Assembly: GCA_014656495.1 (NCBI GenBank)
Contig: BNCN01000003.1
Location: forward strand, 248,001 to 312,000
Length of the DNA: 64,000 nt
Direction: 5' to 3'
Origin: Comamonas sp. KCTC 72670
GTDB lineage: Bacteria > Myxococcota > Myxococcia > Myxococcales > Myxococcaceae
Part shown: piece after piece, positions 42,663 through 51,787 of the stretch
How positions within the stretch are numbered: the first letter of the stretch is position 1
Layout of the letters: the number at the start of each line of letters is the position of its first letter
Program-made: the position numbers and the translations under genes
The notes under the pieces: model-generated
Seen by the model: only the letters and a program-made list of their open reading frames with translations
Database searches by the model: none
Told to the model about the DNA's origin: nothing

Positions 42663-42695
42663 CGGGCCGAAGGCTCTCCCCTCCGTGGCCCAGGG

Positions 42696-43322
42696 TCAAT
42701 CACCGGAATCGAGCGGTTCGACGAGCACCTGCCCCAGTGTCAGGTCGTTCAACGCCGTCCGGAGCCCCTCCACCTGGGTGACGGGCAGCTCCAGCCGGTA
42801 CCCCACCGTGGCCGAGTACTCCTCCGACAACACCTGCACCTCGTAGCTCGGCAGCAGGCGGCGCAGTCCGTCCACGTGGGTGTACTCCACCTCGACGGCC
42901 AGTCGCGTCTTGCGCACACGCTCGGTGGTGGGGAGGCTTTCGAGCGCCTGTTGGACCCCCGCGGTGTAGGCGCGCACCAGCCCGCCCTTCCCCAGCAGCG
43001 TCCCACCGAAGTAGCGCGTGACGACCATGGCCACGTCGCCCACGCCGCCGTGGAGCAGCGCGGTGAGCATGGGTCTGCCGGCCGTCCCGTGGGGCTCGCC
43101 GTCGTCGCTCATCCCCACCTGGGCGGTGGAGCCCGGCGGCCCGACGACGAAGGCCCAGCAGTTGTGGGTGGCGTCCGCGAACTCCTCGCGGACCCGGGCG
43201 ATGAAGGCCTTCGCCTCCTCCACGGTGGGCGTGTGGGCGGCCGTGGTGATGAAGCGGCTCTTTTGGATGTCCTGCTCCACCCGGTGGAGCCCGGCCGGGA
43301 TGGGGTAGCGCTTCTCGTCCAT
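42696..43322 (-). CDS. yigZ: YigZ/IMPACT family protein
   Basis: The 208-residue protein carries the IMPACT/UPF0029 pattern: SRFITTAAHTPTVEEAKAFI at about 22-41, then ATHNCWAFVVG and SDDGEPHGTAGRPML. MVVTRYFGGTLLGKGGLVRAY closes the conserved domain. The second alpha-beta domain (about 135-205) is the usual DUF1949-like C-terminus. In bacteria the role is unclear, possibly linked to translation or peptide turnover. It forms a likely operon with rarA. Confidence 0.93.
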   Translation of the reverse strand: MDEKRYPIPAGLHRVEQDIQKSRFITTAAHTPTVEEAKAFIARVREEFADATHNCWAFVVGPPGSTAQVGMSDDGEPHGTAGRPMLTALLHGGVGDVAMVVTRYFGGTLLGKGGLVRAYTAGVQQALESLPTTERVRKTRLAVEVEYTHVDGLRRLLPSYEVQVLSEEYSATVGYRLELPVTQVEGLRTALNDLTLGQVLVEPLDSGD

Positions 43323-43346
43323 GGGTGCGGAGCCGGCGGCACTGTC

Positions 43347-44783
43347 TCACATCGCCTGGCGCAGCACGAGCAGCCGGAGCTCCGTCATGTCCTCGATGGC
43401 GTACTTCACGCCCTCGCGGCCGATGCCCGAGCCCTTCACGCCCCCGTAGGGCATGGTGTCGACGCGGAAGCTCGGCACGTCGCCCACGACGACCCCGCCC
43501 ACCTCCAGCTCGTCCCAGGCCCGCATCGCGCGCGACAGGTCCTGCGTGAAGAGGCCCGCCTGGAGGCCGAAGCGTCCGCTGTTCACCTCGCGCAGCGCCT
43601 CGTCGAAGTCGGTGAAGGGCTGGAGCAGGACGACGGGACCGAACGCTTCTTCCGTGCTCAGCGCGGCGTCAACGGGCACCGCCTCCAGCACCGTCGCGTC
43701 GAGCACCGGCCCGCGACGTCCGCCGCCCGCCAGCACCTTCGCGCCACGTCGCACCGCGTCCTGAATCCATCCTTCCAACCGCCGCGCCGCGGGCTCGTCA
43801 ATCATGGGCCCCAGCGTCGTGGCGTCGTCCGACGGGTTGCCCGGACGCAGGGCCTTCGCCCGCGCGACGAGCTTCTCGCGGAGCGCGTCGTACAGCGACG
43901 CATGCACCAGCACGCGCTGCACCGAGATGCAGCTCTGCCCGGCCTGGAAGAACGCACCGTGCGCCACCCGGTCCGCGATGAAGTCCAGCGACGCGCCGGG
44001 CGCCGCGTCCACCACGCAGGCCGCGTTGCCACCCAGCTCCAGCACCACCTTCTTGCGCCCGGCGCGGGCCTTCAACTCCCACCCCACCTTCTCCGAGCCC
44101 GTGAACGAGAGCAGCTTCAGCCGGTCATCCTCGATGAGCGGCCCGAGGTCCTCCAGCCGCACGGGCAGGACCGAGAACGCGCCCTCGGGCAGGTCCGTCT
44201 CCGCGAGCACCTCGGCCAGGATGAGCGCGCTGACCGGCGTGCGGTCCGACGGCTTGAGGATGAACGGGCACCCCGCGGCGATGGCCGGGGCCACCTTGTG
44301 CGCCACCAGGTTGAGCGGGAAGTTGAAGGGCGTGATGAACGAGCACGGCCCCACGGGGACGCGCTGCGTGAAGCCCCGGTAGCCGGCGGCGCGCTTCGAC
44401 ACCTCCAGGTTCAGCACCTCGCCCCCGCCGCGCACGGCCTCCTCGGCGGCGGCCTTGAAGGTGTCGATGAGCCGGTCCACCTCCCCCCGGGCGTCGCGCA
44501 GCGGCTTGCCCGCTTCGATGCACAGCGCCAGCGCCAGCTCCTCGGCGCGCTCGCGGAAGCGCCGCACGCAGTGTTCGAGCACGGCCTGCCGCGCGTACGG
44601 CGCCAGCTTGCGCATGGGCTCGGCGGCGCGCACGGCCGCGGCGATGGCCTCCTCCACGGCCGCGGCGTCGGCGACGGCCACGTGCGTGACGACCTCGCCC
44701 GAGTACTTGTGCGTCACCGCCAGCGCCGCGTTCGGCTGCTGGGGACGGTTGGCCAGGTAGTACGGATAACGTTCAGCCAGCAT
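43347..44783 (-). CDS. NAD(P)-dependent aldehyde dehydrogenase
   Basis: This 478-residue ALDH has FITPFNFPLNLVAHKVAPA (Rossmann and Asn region), LKPSDRTPVSALIL, ELGGNAACVVD with the catalytic Glu, and FFQAGQSCISVQRV with the nucleophilic Cys. It ends with EEAFGPVV and MPYGGVKGSGIGREG. It resembles lactaldehyde/succinate-semialdehyde or non-phosphorylating glyceraldehyde-3-phosphate dehydrogenases, but the substrate cannot be fixed. Its ATG lies 11 bases inside the end of the TPP-enzyme gene, so the two are co-translated and the dehydrogenase probably oxidises an aldehyde released by that enzyme (inference). Confidence 0.9.
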   Translation of the reverse strand: MLAERYPYYLANRPQQPNAALAVTHKYSGEVVTHVAVADAAAVEEAIAAAVRAAEPMRKLAPYARQAVLEHCVRRFRERAEELALALCIEAGKPLRDARGEVDRLIDTFKAAAEEAVRGGGEVLNLEVSKRAAGYRGFTQRVPVGPCSFITPFNFPLNLVAHKVAPAIAAGCPFILKPSDRTPVSALILAEVLAETDLPEGAFSVLPVRLEDLGPLIEDDRLKLLSFTGSEKVGWELKARAGRKKVVLELGGNAACVVDAAPGASLDFIADRVAHGAFFQAGQSCISVQRVLVHASLYDALREKLVARAKALRPGNPSDDATTLGPMIDEPAARRLEGWIQDAVRRGAKVLAGGGRRGPVLDATVLEAVPVDAALSTEEAFGPVVLLQPFTDFDEALREVNSGRFGLQAGLFTQDLSRAMRAWDELEVGGVVVGDVPSFRVDTMPYGGVKGSGIGREGVKYAIEDMTELRLLVLRQAM

Positions 44784-46434
44784 GGTGTTCCTCCGTTTGA
44801 AGCGCGGCCAGCTCCTCCGCGCCGGCCCCGAGCGCCCGCGCGTTGTCCGAGTAGTCGATGGGCACGTCGATGACGTGGACGCCGCCCGAGGCCAGGCACC
44901 GCGAGAGCGTGGCGCCGAACTCCGTCGCGCTCGTGGGCCGGTGGCCGTGGGCCCCGTACGCCTCCGCGTAGCGGACGAAGTCGGGGTTCCCCAGCGCCAT
45001 ACCGAAGTCGGGCAGGCCCATCTCCCCCTGCTTCCAGCGAATCATCCCGTACGCGTCGTCGCGCACGACGACCACTGTCAAATCCAGCCCCAGCCGCACG
45101 GCCGTCTCCAGCTCCTGCGAGTTCATCATGAAGCCGCCATCGCCGCAGACCGCCACCACCTTGCGGCGGGGGTGCACCAGCTTCGCCGCGATGGCCGACG
45201 GCAGCCCCGCGCCCATCGTCGCCAGCGCGTTGTCGAGCAGCAGCGTGTTGGGCCGGCGCGTGCGGTAGTAGCGGGCGAACCACAGCTTGTACATGCCGTT
45301 GTCCAGGCACACGATGCCGTCGTCAGGGACGGCGCGCCGCATCTCCGCGACGAGCCGCGCGGGGTAGATGGGGAAGCGGTCGTCATCCCCGCCGTGCGTG
45401 AGCTGCGCCTCCAGCCCCGCCCGGAGCTTCTCGAAGGGCGCGAAGTCCCAGTGCGCGCGCGGCCCCACACCCTCTCCAATGCGCCACACCGCGTTCGCGA
45501 TGTCGCCCGTCACCTCCAACTGCGGGAAGTACACGGGGTCCACCGCCGCCGTGGAGAAGTTGAGGTGCACCACCGTGCGGCGGCTGTCGCGCATGAAGAA
45601 CGGCGGCTTCTCGATGACGTCGTGCCCCACGTTGATGATGCAGTCCGAGGCCTCGATGGCGCGGTGGACGAAGTCCCCGTCCGACAGGGCCGCCGTCCCC
45701 ATCCACAGGGGATGCGCTTCATCGACGACGCCCTTCCCCATCTGCGTGCTGAAGAAGGGGATGCCCGTCTTGTCCACGAAGACGCGGAGCATCTCCGACG
45801 TGAGCTTGCGGTTGGCTCCCGCGCCAATCATCAGCAGCGGCCTGCGCGCCGAGGCAATCGCCTCCACGGCCAGGGCAATGGACGCCTCGTCCGCCACCGG
45901 GCGGCGCTGGGCGCTGGGCGCCAGGAGCACGGCGTCGCTCGACTCCCGGGCGATGTCTTCCGGAAGCTCCAGGTGCGTCGCGCCGGGGCGCTCTTCCTCG
46001 GCGCGGCGGAAGGCCTCGCGCACCGCCGAGGGGACGTGCTCCGCCGAGACGAGCGTCCGCGTCAGCTTGGTCAGCGGGCGCATCATCCCCACCACGTCGA
46101 CAATCTGGAAGTGCCCCTGCTTGCCCGCCTTGATGGGCTTCTGACCGGTGACCATCACCATGGGCATGGCGCCGAGCTGCGCGTACGCGGCGGCGGTGAC
46201 CAGGTTCGTCGCCCCCGGCCCCAGCGTCGCCAGACACACGCCCGCGCGGCCCGTGAGCCGTCCATACGTCGCCGCCATGAAGCCCGCCGCCTGCTCGTGC
46301 CGGGTCAGCACCAGCCGCATGCCCGCGGCCCGCATGGCCTCGACGACATCCAGGTTCTCCTCCCCCGGAAGTCCAAAGACGCTGCGCACGCCCTCGGCTT
46401 CCAACGCTTTGACGAACAGGTCCGCCGCTCTCAT
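44773..46434 (-). CDS. Acetolactate-synthase-like TPP enzyme
   Basis: I chose the ATG ending at 46434 (MRAADLFVKALEAEGVRSVFG), with GGAGGAG seven bases upstream, giving 553 residues. The longer upstream frame is antisense to the LysR gene. The Pyr domain has FGLPGEENLD and LTRHEQAAGFMAATYGRL with the catalytic Glu. The middle domain is at about 190-330. The PP domain has VCGDGGFMMNSQELETAVRL, the GDG-x(N) TPP-Mg motif (N position filled by MMN), and DDAYGMIRWKQ. This matches the large-subunit acetolactate synthase group, but no small regulatory subunit gene is adjacent. A catabolic or decarboxylase role with the coupled ALDH is therefore likely. It is divergent from the LysR gene. Confidence 0.88.
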   Translation of the reverse strand: MRAADLFVKALEAEGVRSVFGLPGEENLDVVEAMRAAGMRLVLTRHEQAAGFMAATYGRLTGRAGVCLATLGPGATNLVTAAAYAQLGAMPMVMVTGQKPIKAGKQGHFQIVDVVGMMRPLTKLTRTLVSAEHVPSAVREAFRRAEEERPGATHLELPEDIARESSDAVLLAPSAQRRPVADEASIALAVEAIASARRPLLMIGAGANRKLTSEMLRVFVDKTGIPFFSTQMGKGVVDEAHPLWMGTAALSDGDFVHRAIEASDCIINVGHDVIEKPPFFMRDSRRTVVHLNFSTAAVDPVYFPQLEVTGDIANAVWRIGEGVGPRAHWDFAPFEKLRAGLEAQLTHGGDDDRFPIYPARLVAEMRRAVPDDGIVCLDNGMYKLWFARYYRTRRPNTLLLDNALATMGAGLPSAIAAKLVHPRRKVVAVCGDGGFMMNSQELETAVRLGLDLTVVVVRDDAYGMIRWKQGEMGLPDFGMALGNPDFVRYAEAYGAHGHRPTSATEFGATLSRCLASGGVHVIDVPIDYSDNARALGAGAEELAALQTEEHHAG

Positions 46435-46509
46435 CGGTGTCTCCTCCGCGATGGGTGAACACTTACGCGCGGCCACTGATTGGTACATTCGTTTGTTCCC
46501 ATCACTCCG

Positions 46510-46524
46510 ATAGGCAGGGCCTAT
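46510..46524 (+). promoter_or_regulatory. LysR-type T-N11-A operator
   Basis: ATAGGC-AGG-GCCTAT is a perfect inverted repeat in the 99-base space between the divergent TPP-enzyme and LysR genes. T at 46511 and A at 46523 are separated by 11 bases, the LTTR box rule. It ends ten bases before the LysR start, where bound protein would autoregulate. Confidence 0.65.
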
Positions 46525-46533
46525 GATGCGTTC

Positions 46534-47421
46534 ATGGAACTGCGCCACCTCCGCTACTTCTCCGCGGTCGCGGACACCCTGCACTTCGGCCGGGCCGCAA
46601 AGCGGGTCCACGTCTCCCAGCCCACGCTGTCGCAGCAGATTCGGCAGTTGGAGGAGGAGCTCGGCGCGCCGCTCTTCGAACGGGGCGCCCGGAGCGGCGT
46701 GCGCCTCACGCAGGCGGGCGAGCTGTTCCGGACCTATGCCTCCCGGGCCCTGGAGGACGTGGACGCCGGAAAGGTGGCCGTGGGCGCGCTGCGGGGCCTC
46801 ACGACGGGGGCGCTGCGCGTGGGCTATCCGCCCAGCATGCGCGGCGTGGTGCTCCCGGCGCTCGCCACGGTGTTGAGCAAGCACCCGGGGCTGGTGCTGA
46901 GCGCGGAGGAGGCCGTGGTGCGGCGCGTGGAGCGGCGGCTGGCGGACGGCCGACTCGACGTGGGGCTGGGCTACGCCCCCGCGCGCTCCCCGGACCTGGA
47001 GGCCGAGCCCGTCTTCGACAGCAGGCTGGCGCTCGTGGTGGCCCGGAACCACCCGCTGGCGAAGCTGGACAGCGTGGGGGCGAAGCCGCTGGCCCAGGAG
47101 CCCGTGGCCCTGCTCTCGAGAGGGCTGCGCGCACGGGCGCGGGTGGACGCCTACTTCGCCGCCATCCGCGTCGCGCCGCACATCGCGCTCGAGTCGAACG
47201 CGGTGGCCACGGTGCTCGCCATGGTGCGCGCGGGGCTGGCGGTGACGGTGCTCCCCGAGCCCCAACTGGCGGACACCGCGGGGTTGGTGGTGAAGCGGCT
47301 GTCGCCCACGCCCCGGGCGGAGCTGGCCGCGCTCTTGTGGCGCAAGGGCGCACCGCGCACGCCCGCCGCGGAGCTGTTCGCGGCGGAGGTGCGCGGCGCC
47401 AGACGCACGAAGAAGCGGTGA
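46534..47421 (+). CDS. LysR-family transcriptional regulator
   Basis: ATG 46534 (MELRHLRYFSAVADTLHFGRAA) is the canonical LysR start, giving 295 residues. The winged helix-turn-helix occupies 1-60 (RAAKRVHVSQPTLSQQIRQL, ERGARSGVRLTQAGE). The type-2 periplasmic-binding-protein effector domain occupies about 90-290. It is divergent from the acetolactate-synthase-like/ALDH pair and convergent with the second ALDH. It probably activates the pair in response to their substrate and represses itself through the palindrome at 46510 (inference). Confidence 0.93.
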   Translation: MELRHLRYFSAVADTLHFGRAAKRVHVSQPTLSQQIRQLEEELGAPLFERGARSGVRLTQAGELFRTYASRALEDVDAGKVAVGALRGLTTGALRVGYPPSMRGVVLPALATVLSKHPGLVLSAEEAVVRRVERRLADGRLDVGLGYAPARSPDLEAEPVFDSRLALVVARNHPLAKLDSVGAKPLAQEPVALLSRGLRARARVDAYFAAIRVAPHIALESNAVATVLAMVRAGLAVTVLPEPQLADTAGLVVKRLSPTPRAELAALLWRKGAPRTPAAELFAAEVRGARRTKKR

Positions 47422-47433
47422 AGGCCGCTGGCT

Positions 47434-48978
47434 TCAGCGCGTGTCGGGGAGCTGCGTGTACTCGTGGAAGTTGCCGTAGAGCCGCTCGCCGGGCTCGCCC
47501 TCGGTGACGGCCTGGACCAGGTACTTGCCGCCCACGAAGCACCCCTTCCACGAGCCGCCGATGCCGCCGAAGACCTCTTCGCGGTCTCCCCGCGAGCGCG
47601 GCCCGTTGTGGCCCACCTTGAAGGCGCGCAGCTCGCTGGCGATGCGCTTGCACGTGTCCGGCTCGTCGCAGGCGATGGAGGCGACCAGGGAGCCGTTGGA
47701 CACGTTCATCTCCGCGACGAGCTCCTCCTCGCTGTCGACGACGACCAGCGTGTCCACGGGGCCGAAGGGCTCACCGTGGTAGAGCTTGCAGTTGCGCGGC
47801 ACGTGGAGCAGCGCGTGCGGCGCCAGGTAGGCGGAGACGTCCTGGTCCGGCAGGAAGCGGTCGGAATCCAGCCGCCCGGCGAAGAGGGGCACGGCGCCCC
47901 GCCCCTCCGCCTCGCTCATCAAGCCGTGCAGCTCCTCCACCTTCTGGCTGTTGATGAGCGGCCCGAAGTCGAGCGCGGGCGGCTCGGCGTCCGGGGACTC
48001 CGCCAGCAGCGGATGCCCCACCTTCAGGGCGGAGACGACGGGCAGGTACGTCTCCAGGAAGCGCGGCATGAGGCTGCGCTCCACGACGAAGCGCGGGTAC
48101 GCGGTGCAGCGCTGCTTGCCGTACTCGAAGCCCTTCTTGAGCTGCTTCGCCAGCCCTTCCCAGTCGCTGAAGTGCCAGATGCCGTAGGCGTTCACGCCTT
48201 CCATCTCCAGCATGTAGCGCTTGTTCCGGTCATAGAGGGCGGCGGCGATGTCACGCCCGTTCGCCTTGCCGCCCACGAAGGACAGGCAGGCAATCTCCGG
48301 GTTGCGCACCAGCGCGTCGCTGAGCTGCCCGCCCGAGCCGCTGATGAGCGACACCGGTAGGCCGCAGCGCCGCGCGAGCGCCATGCAGAGCGTCAGCGAG
48401 TAGAGCCCACCGTCCGTGGGCGTCTTGGCGATGGCGCTGTTGCCCGCGAGCACCTGCACGAGCACGGCGTGGACCAGCACGGACAGCGGGTAGTTCCACG
48501 AGGCGATGTTGGAGATGAGGCCCAGGGGCTTTCGGCCGTCGACCATCGACTCGATTTGGGAGACGTACCACTCCACGCCGGTGATGCAGCGGTCCACGCT
48601 GACGCGCGACTGCGGCACGGGCTTGCCAATCTCCCAGGCCAGGATGAGGGCCAGCAGCTCGCGTTGCTCACGGAGCATGGACAGACATTGCGTGACGCGC
48701 TCCCTGCGCGAATCCAGGTCCTCCCCCGCCCAGGACCGCGCCTCCGCAGCCGCGAAGCTCGCGGCGATGCGCGCCGTGTTCGAGTCAATCATGGGCAGAC
48801 GGCCCAGCACGGTGCCGTCCACCGGCGACAGATAGGGCTTTCCCTTTCCGGGATGGCCCCACTCGCCGCCAATGAGATTCTGGACCCGGCCCGCCGAATC
48901 GAAAGCCTCGGGAACGAGCGCGCGCATGCGGCGCTCCAGGTTCGACCACTCCGCGTAAGCAGGCACCACACTTGCCAT
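47434..48978 (-). CDS. Aldehyde dehydrogenase superfamily protein
   Basis: I chose the ATG ending at 48978 (MASVVPAYAEWSNLERRMRAL), with GGAGGG seven bases upstream; 514 residues. It has ISNIASWNYPLSVLVHAVLV, AIAKTPTDGGLYSL (cofactor Lys region) and LSFVGGKANGRDIAA. LEMEGVNAYGIW has the catalytic Glu, EYGKQRCTAYPRFVVE the nucleophilic Cys, and HGEPFGPVDTLVV follows. It differs clearly from the ALDH at 43347 and is closer to betaine-aldehyde/P5C-type enzymes with a C-terminal GGSWKGCFVGGKYL. The substrate is unknown. It converges with the LysR gene (12-base gap) and may belong to the same pathway, though transcribed separately. Confidence 0.85.
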   Translation of the reverse strand: MASVVPAYAEWSNLERRMRALVPEAFDSAGRVQNLIGGEWGHPGKGKPYLSPVDGTVLGRLPMIDSNTARIAASFAAAEARSWAGEDLDSRRERVTQCLSMLREQRELLALILAWEIGKPVPQSRVSVDRCITGVEWYVSQIESMVDGRKPLGLISNIASWNYPLSVLVHAVLVQVLAGNSAIAKTPTDGGLYSLTLCMALARRCGLPVSLISGSGGQLSDALVRNPEIACLSFVGGKANGRDIAAALYDRNKRYMLEMEGVNAYGIWHFSDWEGLAKQLKKGFEYGKQRCTAYPRFVVERSLMPRFLETYLPVVSALKVGHPLLAESPDAEPPALDFGPLINSQKVEELHGLMSEAEGRGAVPLFAGRLDSDRFLPDQDVSAYLAPHALLHVPRNCKLYHGEPFGPVDTLVVVDSEEELVAEMNVSNGSLVASIACDEPDTCKRIASELRAFKVGHNGPRSRGDREEVFGGIGGSWKGCFVGGKYLVQAVTEGEPGERLYGNFHEYTQLPDTR

Positions 48979-49187
48979 GGGACGCCCTCCCGGAAGGAGA
49001 CCAAGCCGACACTCCACTCGGCCCTGGCTCATTGCGTCAACTTGGACGCCGGCGCGGCGCACGGCAACTGATGCTCCCAGGTCACGTGTTGCGTCGCCTT
49101 TCCCGCGATGCCCTCGCGGCGCGCCAGGGCGCTTGACCTGACGGATTCCGGTGCAACCCGACTACTCAGGAAGTAGCCTCTTCGCCC

Positions 49188-50618
49188 ATGGGACTCTCCT
49201 TCTTGAATCCGGCCCGTCTGCCACCTGGAACCCGGGTGGGCCCCTGGCGCCTCATGGAGCTGCGCGGCAAAGGTGCCTATGGCGCCGTCTACCAGGCACG
49301 GGATGCCACGGGGCTGCACACCGTGGCCCTCAAGCTGGCGCTGCATGCCAGGGACGAGCGCTTCGCGCGCGAGGCGGAGCTGCTGTCCCGAATCAACCAC
49401 CCCGCCGTCCCCCGGTTGCGAGCCAGCGGCTTCTGGCAGCCCGGCGATGGGCCGCCCCATCCGTATCTCGCGATGGATTGGGTGGAGGGTACCCCGCTCT
49501 ATGAGTGGGCAAGCGAGCACCGCCCCACGTCGCGGCAGGTGATGCGCCTGCTCGCGAGGCTGGCCAGGGCGCTGGAGGCCACCCATGCGGCGGGAGGTCT
49601 TCACCGGGACGTCAAGGGGCACAACGTGCTGGTGCGGGAGTCCGACGGGCTCACGTTCCTCATGGACTTCGGGTCGAGCCACTACGTGGGCGCCGCGACG
49701 CAGACGAGCTCGCCGTTTCCGCCCGGGACGCCCGCCTACCGTTCGCCGGAGGCGTGGCGCTTCGTCGCCGTCGCGGAGGGCGTCACGCCACCGCCCTACG
49801 CCCCTGGGCCCGCGGATGACCTGTTCGCCCTGGGCGTCACCGCCTACCGGTTGATCACGGGGCGATATCCGCCAGCCACACATCCGGAGGTGGCGGAGTC
49901 GCGGTACTGGCACACCGAGGGCGCGCGTGCGCCGGTCGCGAGTGACGACAACCCGCGCTGCATCCCGGAGCTGAGCCAGTGGGTCTCACGGATGCTCGCG
50001 CCCGACGTTCGGATGCGAGGCACCGCGCGCGAGCTGGCCGAAGCGCTGGAGCAACTGGCGGCGCAGGTGGGGATGGAGGCAGACGTGCCGCTGAGCACCG
50101 AAGCGCCCACTCCGGCCGACGAAGCATCACCGTGGAATGGACGTTCCATTCCGTATCGCGCGCCACGGACCCGCTGGCCGTGGGTCGCTGTCATCGGGCT
50201 CGGAGGGCCGCTGGTGTTGAGCCTCGGGTGGAGGCCGCAGGCCGGCGCGGCCGTGGAGATGGCATGGGGGCACCCTGTCGTGACGGCGGAGACCACCGAT
50301 GGTGGGACGATTGCCGTGGGGGACAGTGTGTTCGCGGCTCCGGCCTCGCCCATCCAGGCGCCTTCCGCGTGGTCGACAATTGCCCTGGAGATGCCGCACC
50401 GGCCCTTCCCTGGCCAGACTCGCCCGGATGCCACGGGGCGCTGCCCTCGGAAGCTCCAAATCCCGATCAACGGCGGTTGCTGGGTCAAGTTGGCCGTCGA
50501 GAACCTGAAAGACTGCGACGAGGACGGATACGTCCACAAGGGTGCTTGCTACGGGCCCGCCTTCCCACCCACTCGGCCTGCCACCTCGAGTCCCGCGCAT
50601 TGCCCCACGGCCCACTGA
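49188..50618 (+). CDS. Transmembrane Ser/Thr protein kinase
   Basis: The 476-residue product has a complete kinase domain (about 18-290): GKGAYGAVYQA (P-loop), TVALKLAL (ATP Lys), GGLHRDVKGHNVLV (catalytic loop), FLMDFGSSHYVG (DFG) and PAYRSPEAWRF (APE region). A Pro/Ala linker leads to one membrane segment at about 325-345 (WPWVAVIGLGGPLVLSLGW). The extracytoplasmic tail contains GRCPRKLQIPINGGCW and KDCDEDGYVHKGACYGPAF, four Cys probably in two disulfides. This tail recurs in myxobacterial kinases as far as I recall. It is a likely envelope sensor, with no phosphatase or substrate gene next to it. Confidence 0.9.
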   Translation: MGLSFLNPARLPPGTRVGPWRLMELRGKGAYGAVYQARDATGLHTVALKLALHARDERFAREAELLSRINHPAVPRLRASGFWQPGDGPPHPYLAMDWVEGTPLYEWASEHRPTSRQVMRLLARLARALEATHAAGGLHRDVKGHNVLVRESDGLTFLMDFGSSHYVGAATQTSSPFPPGTPAYRSPEAWRFVAVAEGVTPPPYAPGPADDLFALGVTAYRLITGRYPPATHPEVAESRYWHTEGARAPVASDDNPRCIPELSQWVSRMLAPDVRMRGTARELAEALEQLAAQVGMEADVPLSTEAPTPADEASPWNGRSIPYRAPRTRWPWVAVIGLGGPLVLSLGWRPQAGAAVEMAWGHPVVTAETTDGGTIAVGDSVFAAPASPIQAPSAWSTIALEMPHRPFPGQTRPDATGRCPRKLQIPINGGCWVKLAVENLKDCDEDGYVHKGACYGPAFPPTRPATSSPAHCPTAH

Positions 50619-50657
50619 GGGCAATGCAGCGGGCCCACAGAATCATCGGCGGCCCGC
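50599..50657 (+). terminator. Two successive hairpins after the kinase gene
   Basis: ATTGCCC (50599-50605) pairs with GGGCAAT (50619-50625), spanning the stop codon. GCGGGCC (50629-50635) pairs with GGCCCGC (50651-50657). Each stem is seven bases. Together they may end kinase transcription before the acetyltransferase gene. Confidence 0.4.
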
Positions 50658-50715
50658 CTACCCGCACCGCGCGTCGCTTCGGCAAGCCGGACAGTCGCGG
50701 CATATCCTCGCGCCC

Positions 50716-51288
50716 ATGGAGCCCACCTACACCGTCACGGCCGTGAGGCACCGGTCCGAGCTGGAACAGATCCTGGCGCTGCAGCAGAGGAACCTGAAGC
50801 CAGCCCTGTCCGCGGACGAAATTCGCTCCCAGGGGTTCGTCACGGTCCAGCATGACCTGACGGCGCTGGAGCAGATGCACGCCATGGCGCCCAGCATCGT
50901 CGCCCACCACGGAGAGGACCTGGTGGCCTACGCCCTGACGATGCCGCGCGAAGCCCGAGCACTGGCCCCGGTCCTGGAGCCCATGTTCGCGCTCTTCGAC
51001 ACGCTCCAGTTCCGGGGCACGCCCCTGAGCCAGCTCCGCTTCTACGTGATGGGGCAGATCTGCATCGACAAGGCGCACCGGGGACAGGGCCTCTTCGAGC
51101 GCCTCTACCACCAGCACCGCGACCACTTCCGGAACCCGTTCGACCTCATCGTCACCGAAATCTCCGTGCGCAACCTCCGCTCCCTGCGTGCGCATGAGCG
51201 CGTCGGCTTCGAGCCCCTTCACACGTACCGCGACGCCACGGACGAATGGGCCGTGGTCGCGTGGGACTGGGCCTCGCCGTCGCGCTGA
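50716..51288 (+). CDS. GNAT-family acetyltransferase
   Basis: ATG 50716 (MEPTYTVTAVRHRSELEQIL) gives 190 residues. The core has FYVMGQICIDKAHRGQGLFERLYHQHRDHF, the acetyl-CoA-binding V-x-x-x-x-R-G-x-G-L pattern. It is followed by FDLIVTEISVRNLRSLRAHERVGFEPLHTY, the usual last strand and helix. The acceptor substrate is unknown. It is probably transcribed alone. Confidence 0.85.
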   Translation: MEPTYTVTAVRHRSELEQILALQQRNLKPALSADEIRSQGFVTVQHDLTALEQMHAMAPSIVAHHGEDLVAYALTMPREARALAPVLEPMFALFDTLQFRGTPLSQLRFYVMGQICIDKAHRGQGLFERLYHQHRDHFRNPFDLIVTEISVRNLRSLRAHERVGFEPLHTYRDATDEWAVVAWDWASPSR

Positions 51289-51787
51289 GCCGCCGCGTCG
51301 CCATCCATTAACGAACGTTCCCTCGGCTCGAGACTCGGCCGAGGTCGACGCGCAACTCCCGGGCGCATGGGCCGATAATCCCCATGCCATGGAACACCCC
51401 ACCGGGATTCCTCACTAAGCAGCGCTCTCGCCCCATCGCCCGGCGCGTGACGCCGCGTCTTCGAGACGCTGGCCGCGCCGCACGTGATTGCCATCACGCG
51501 ACGTATCACATTCAAAACAGACATCCTCTGAGGACAACCCCTCACCACCTGTGCCTGTCCTGCCGTCCGGCTGAGCCGCCGTCGCCGGGCAAGAACCCTC
51601 GGGGTTGTTCCAGAGGAGAACCGCGCCCTATCGCGACGCAAAGAGTGCATTTGGCATACGCGGAGTGCACGACCCCGGAAACGGAGTTGTGACATGACAA
51701 CAGTTCGCTTCAGGATTGCCAGAAACAATCGACTTTGATGTATTAAGCCATCTCGCTTTGTTGTCCCCCCTAGCAGGAGTTCCCTCG
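51289..51787. other. 500-base regulatory gap, lower GC at its right end
   Basis: There is no ORF with a ribosome site. GTTGT (51686-51690) and ACAAC (51697-51701) form a short inverted repeat around GACATG. The last 80 bases are AT-richer. TTGCCA (51716-51721) with TATTAA (51741-51746) is a possible but widely spaced promoter (19 bases) for the next lipoprotein gene. Confidence 0.35.
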
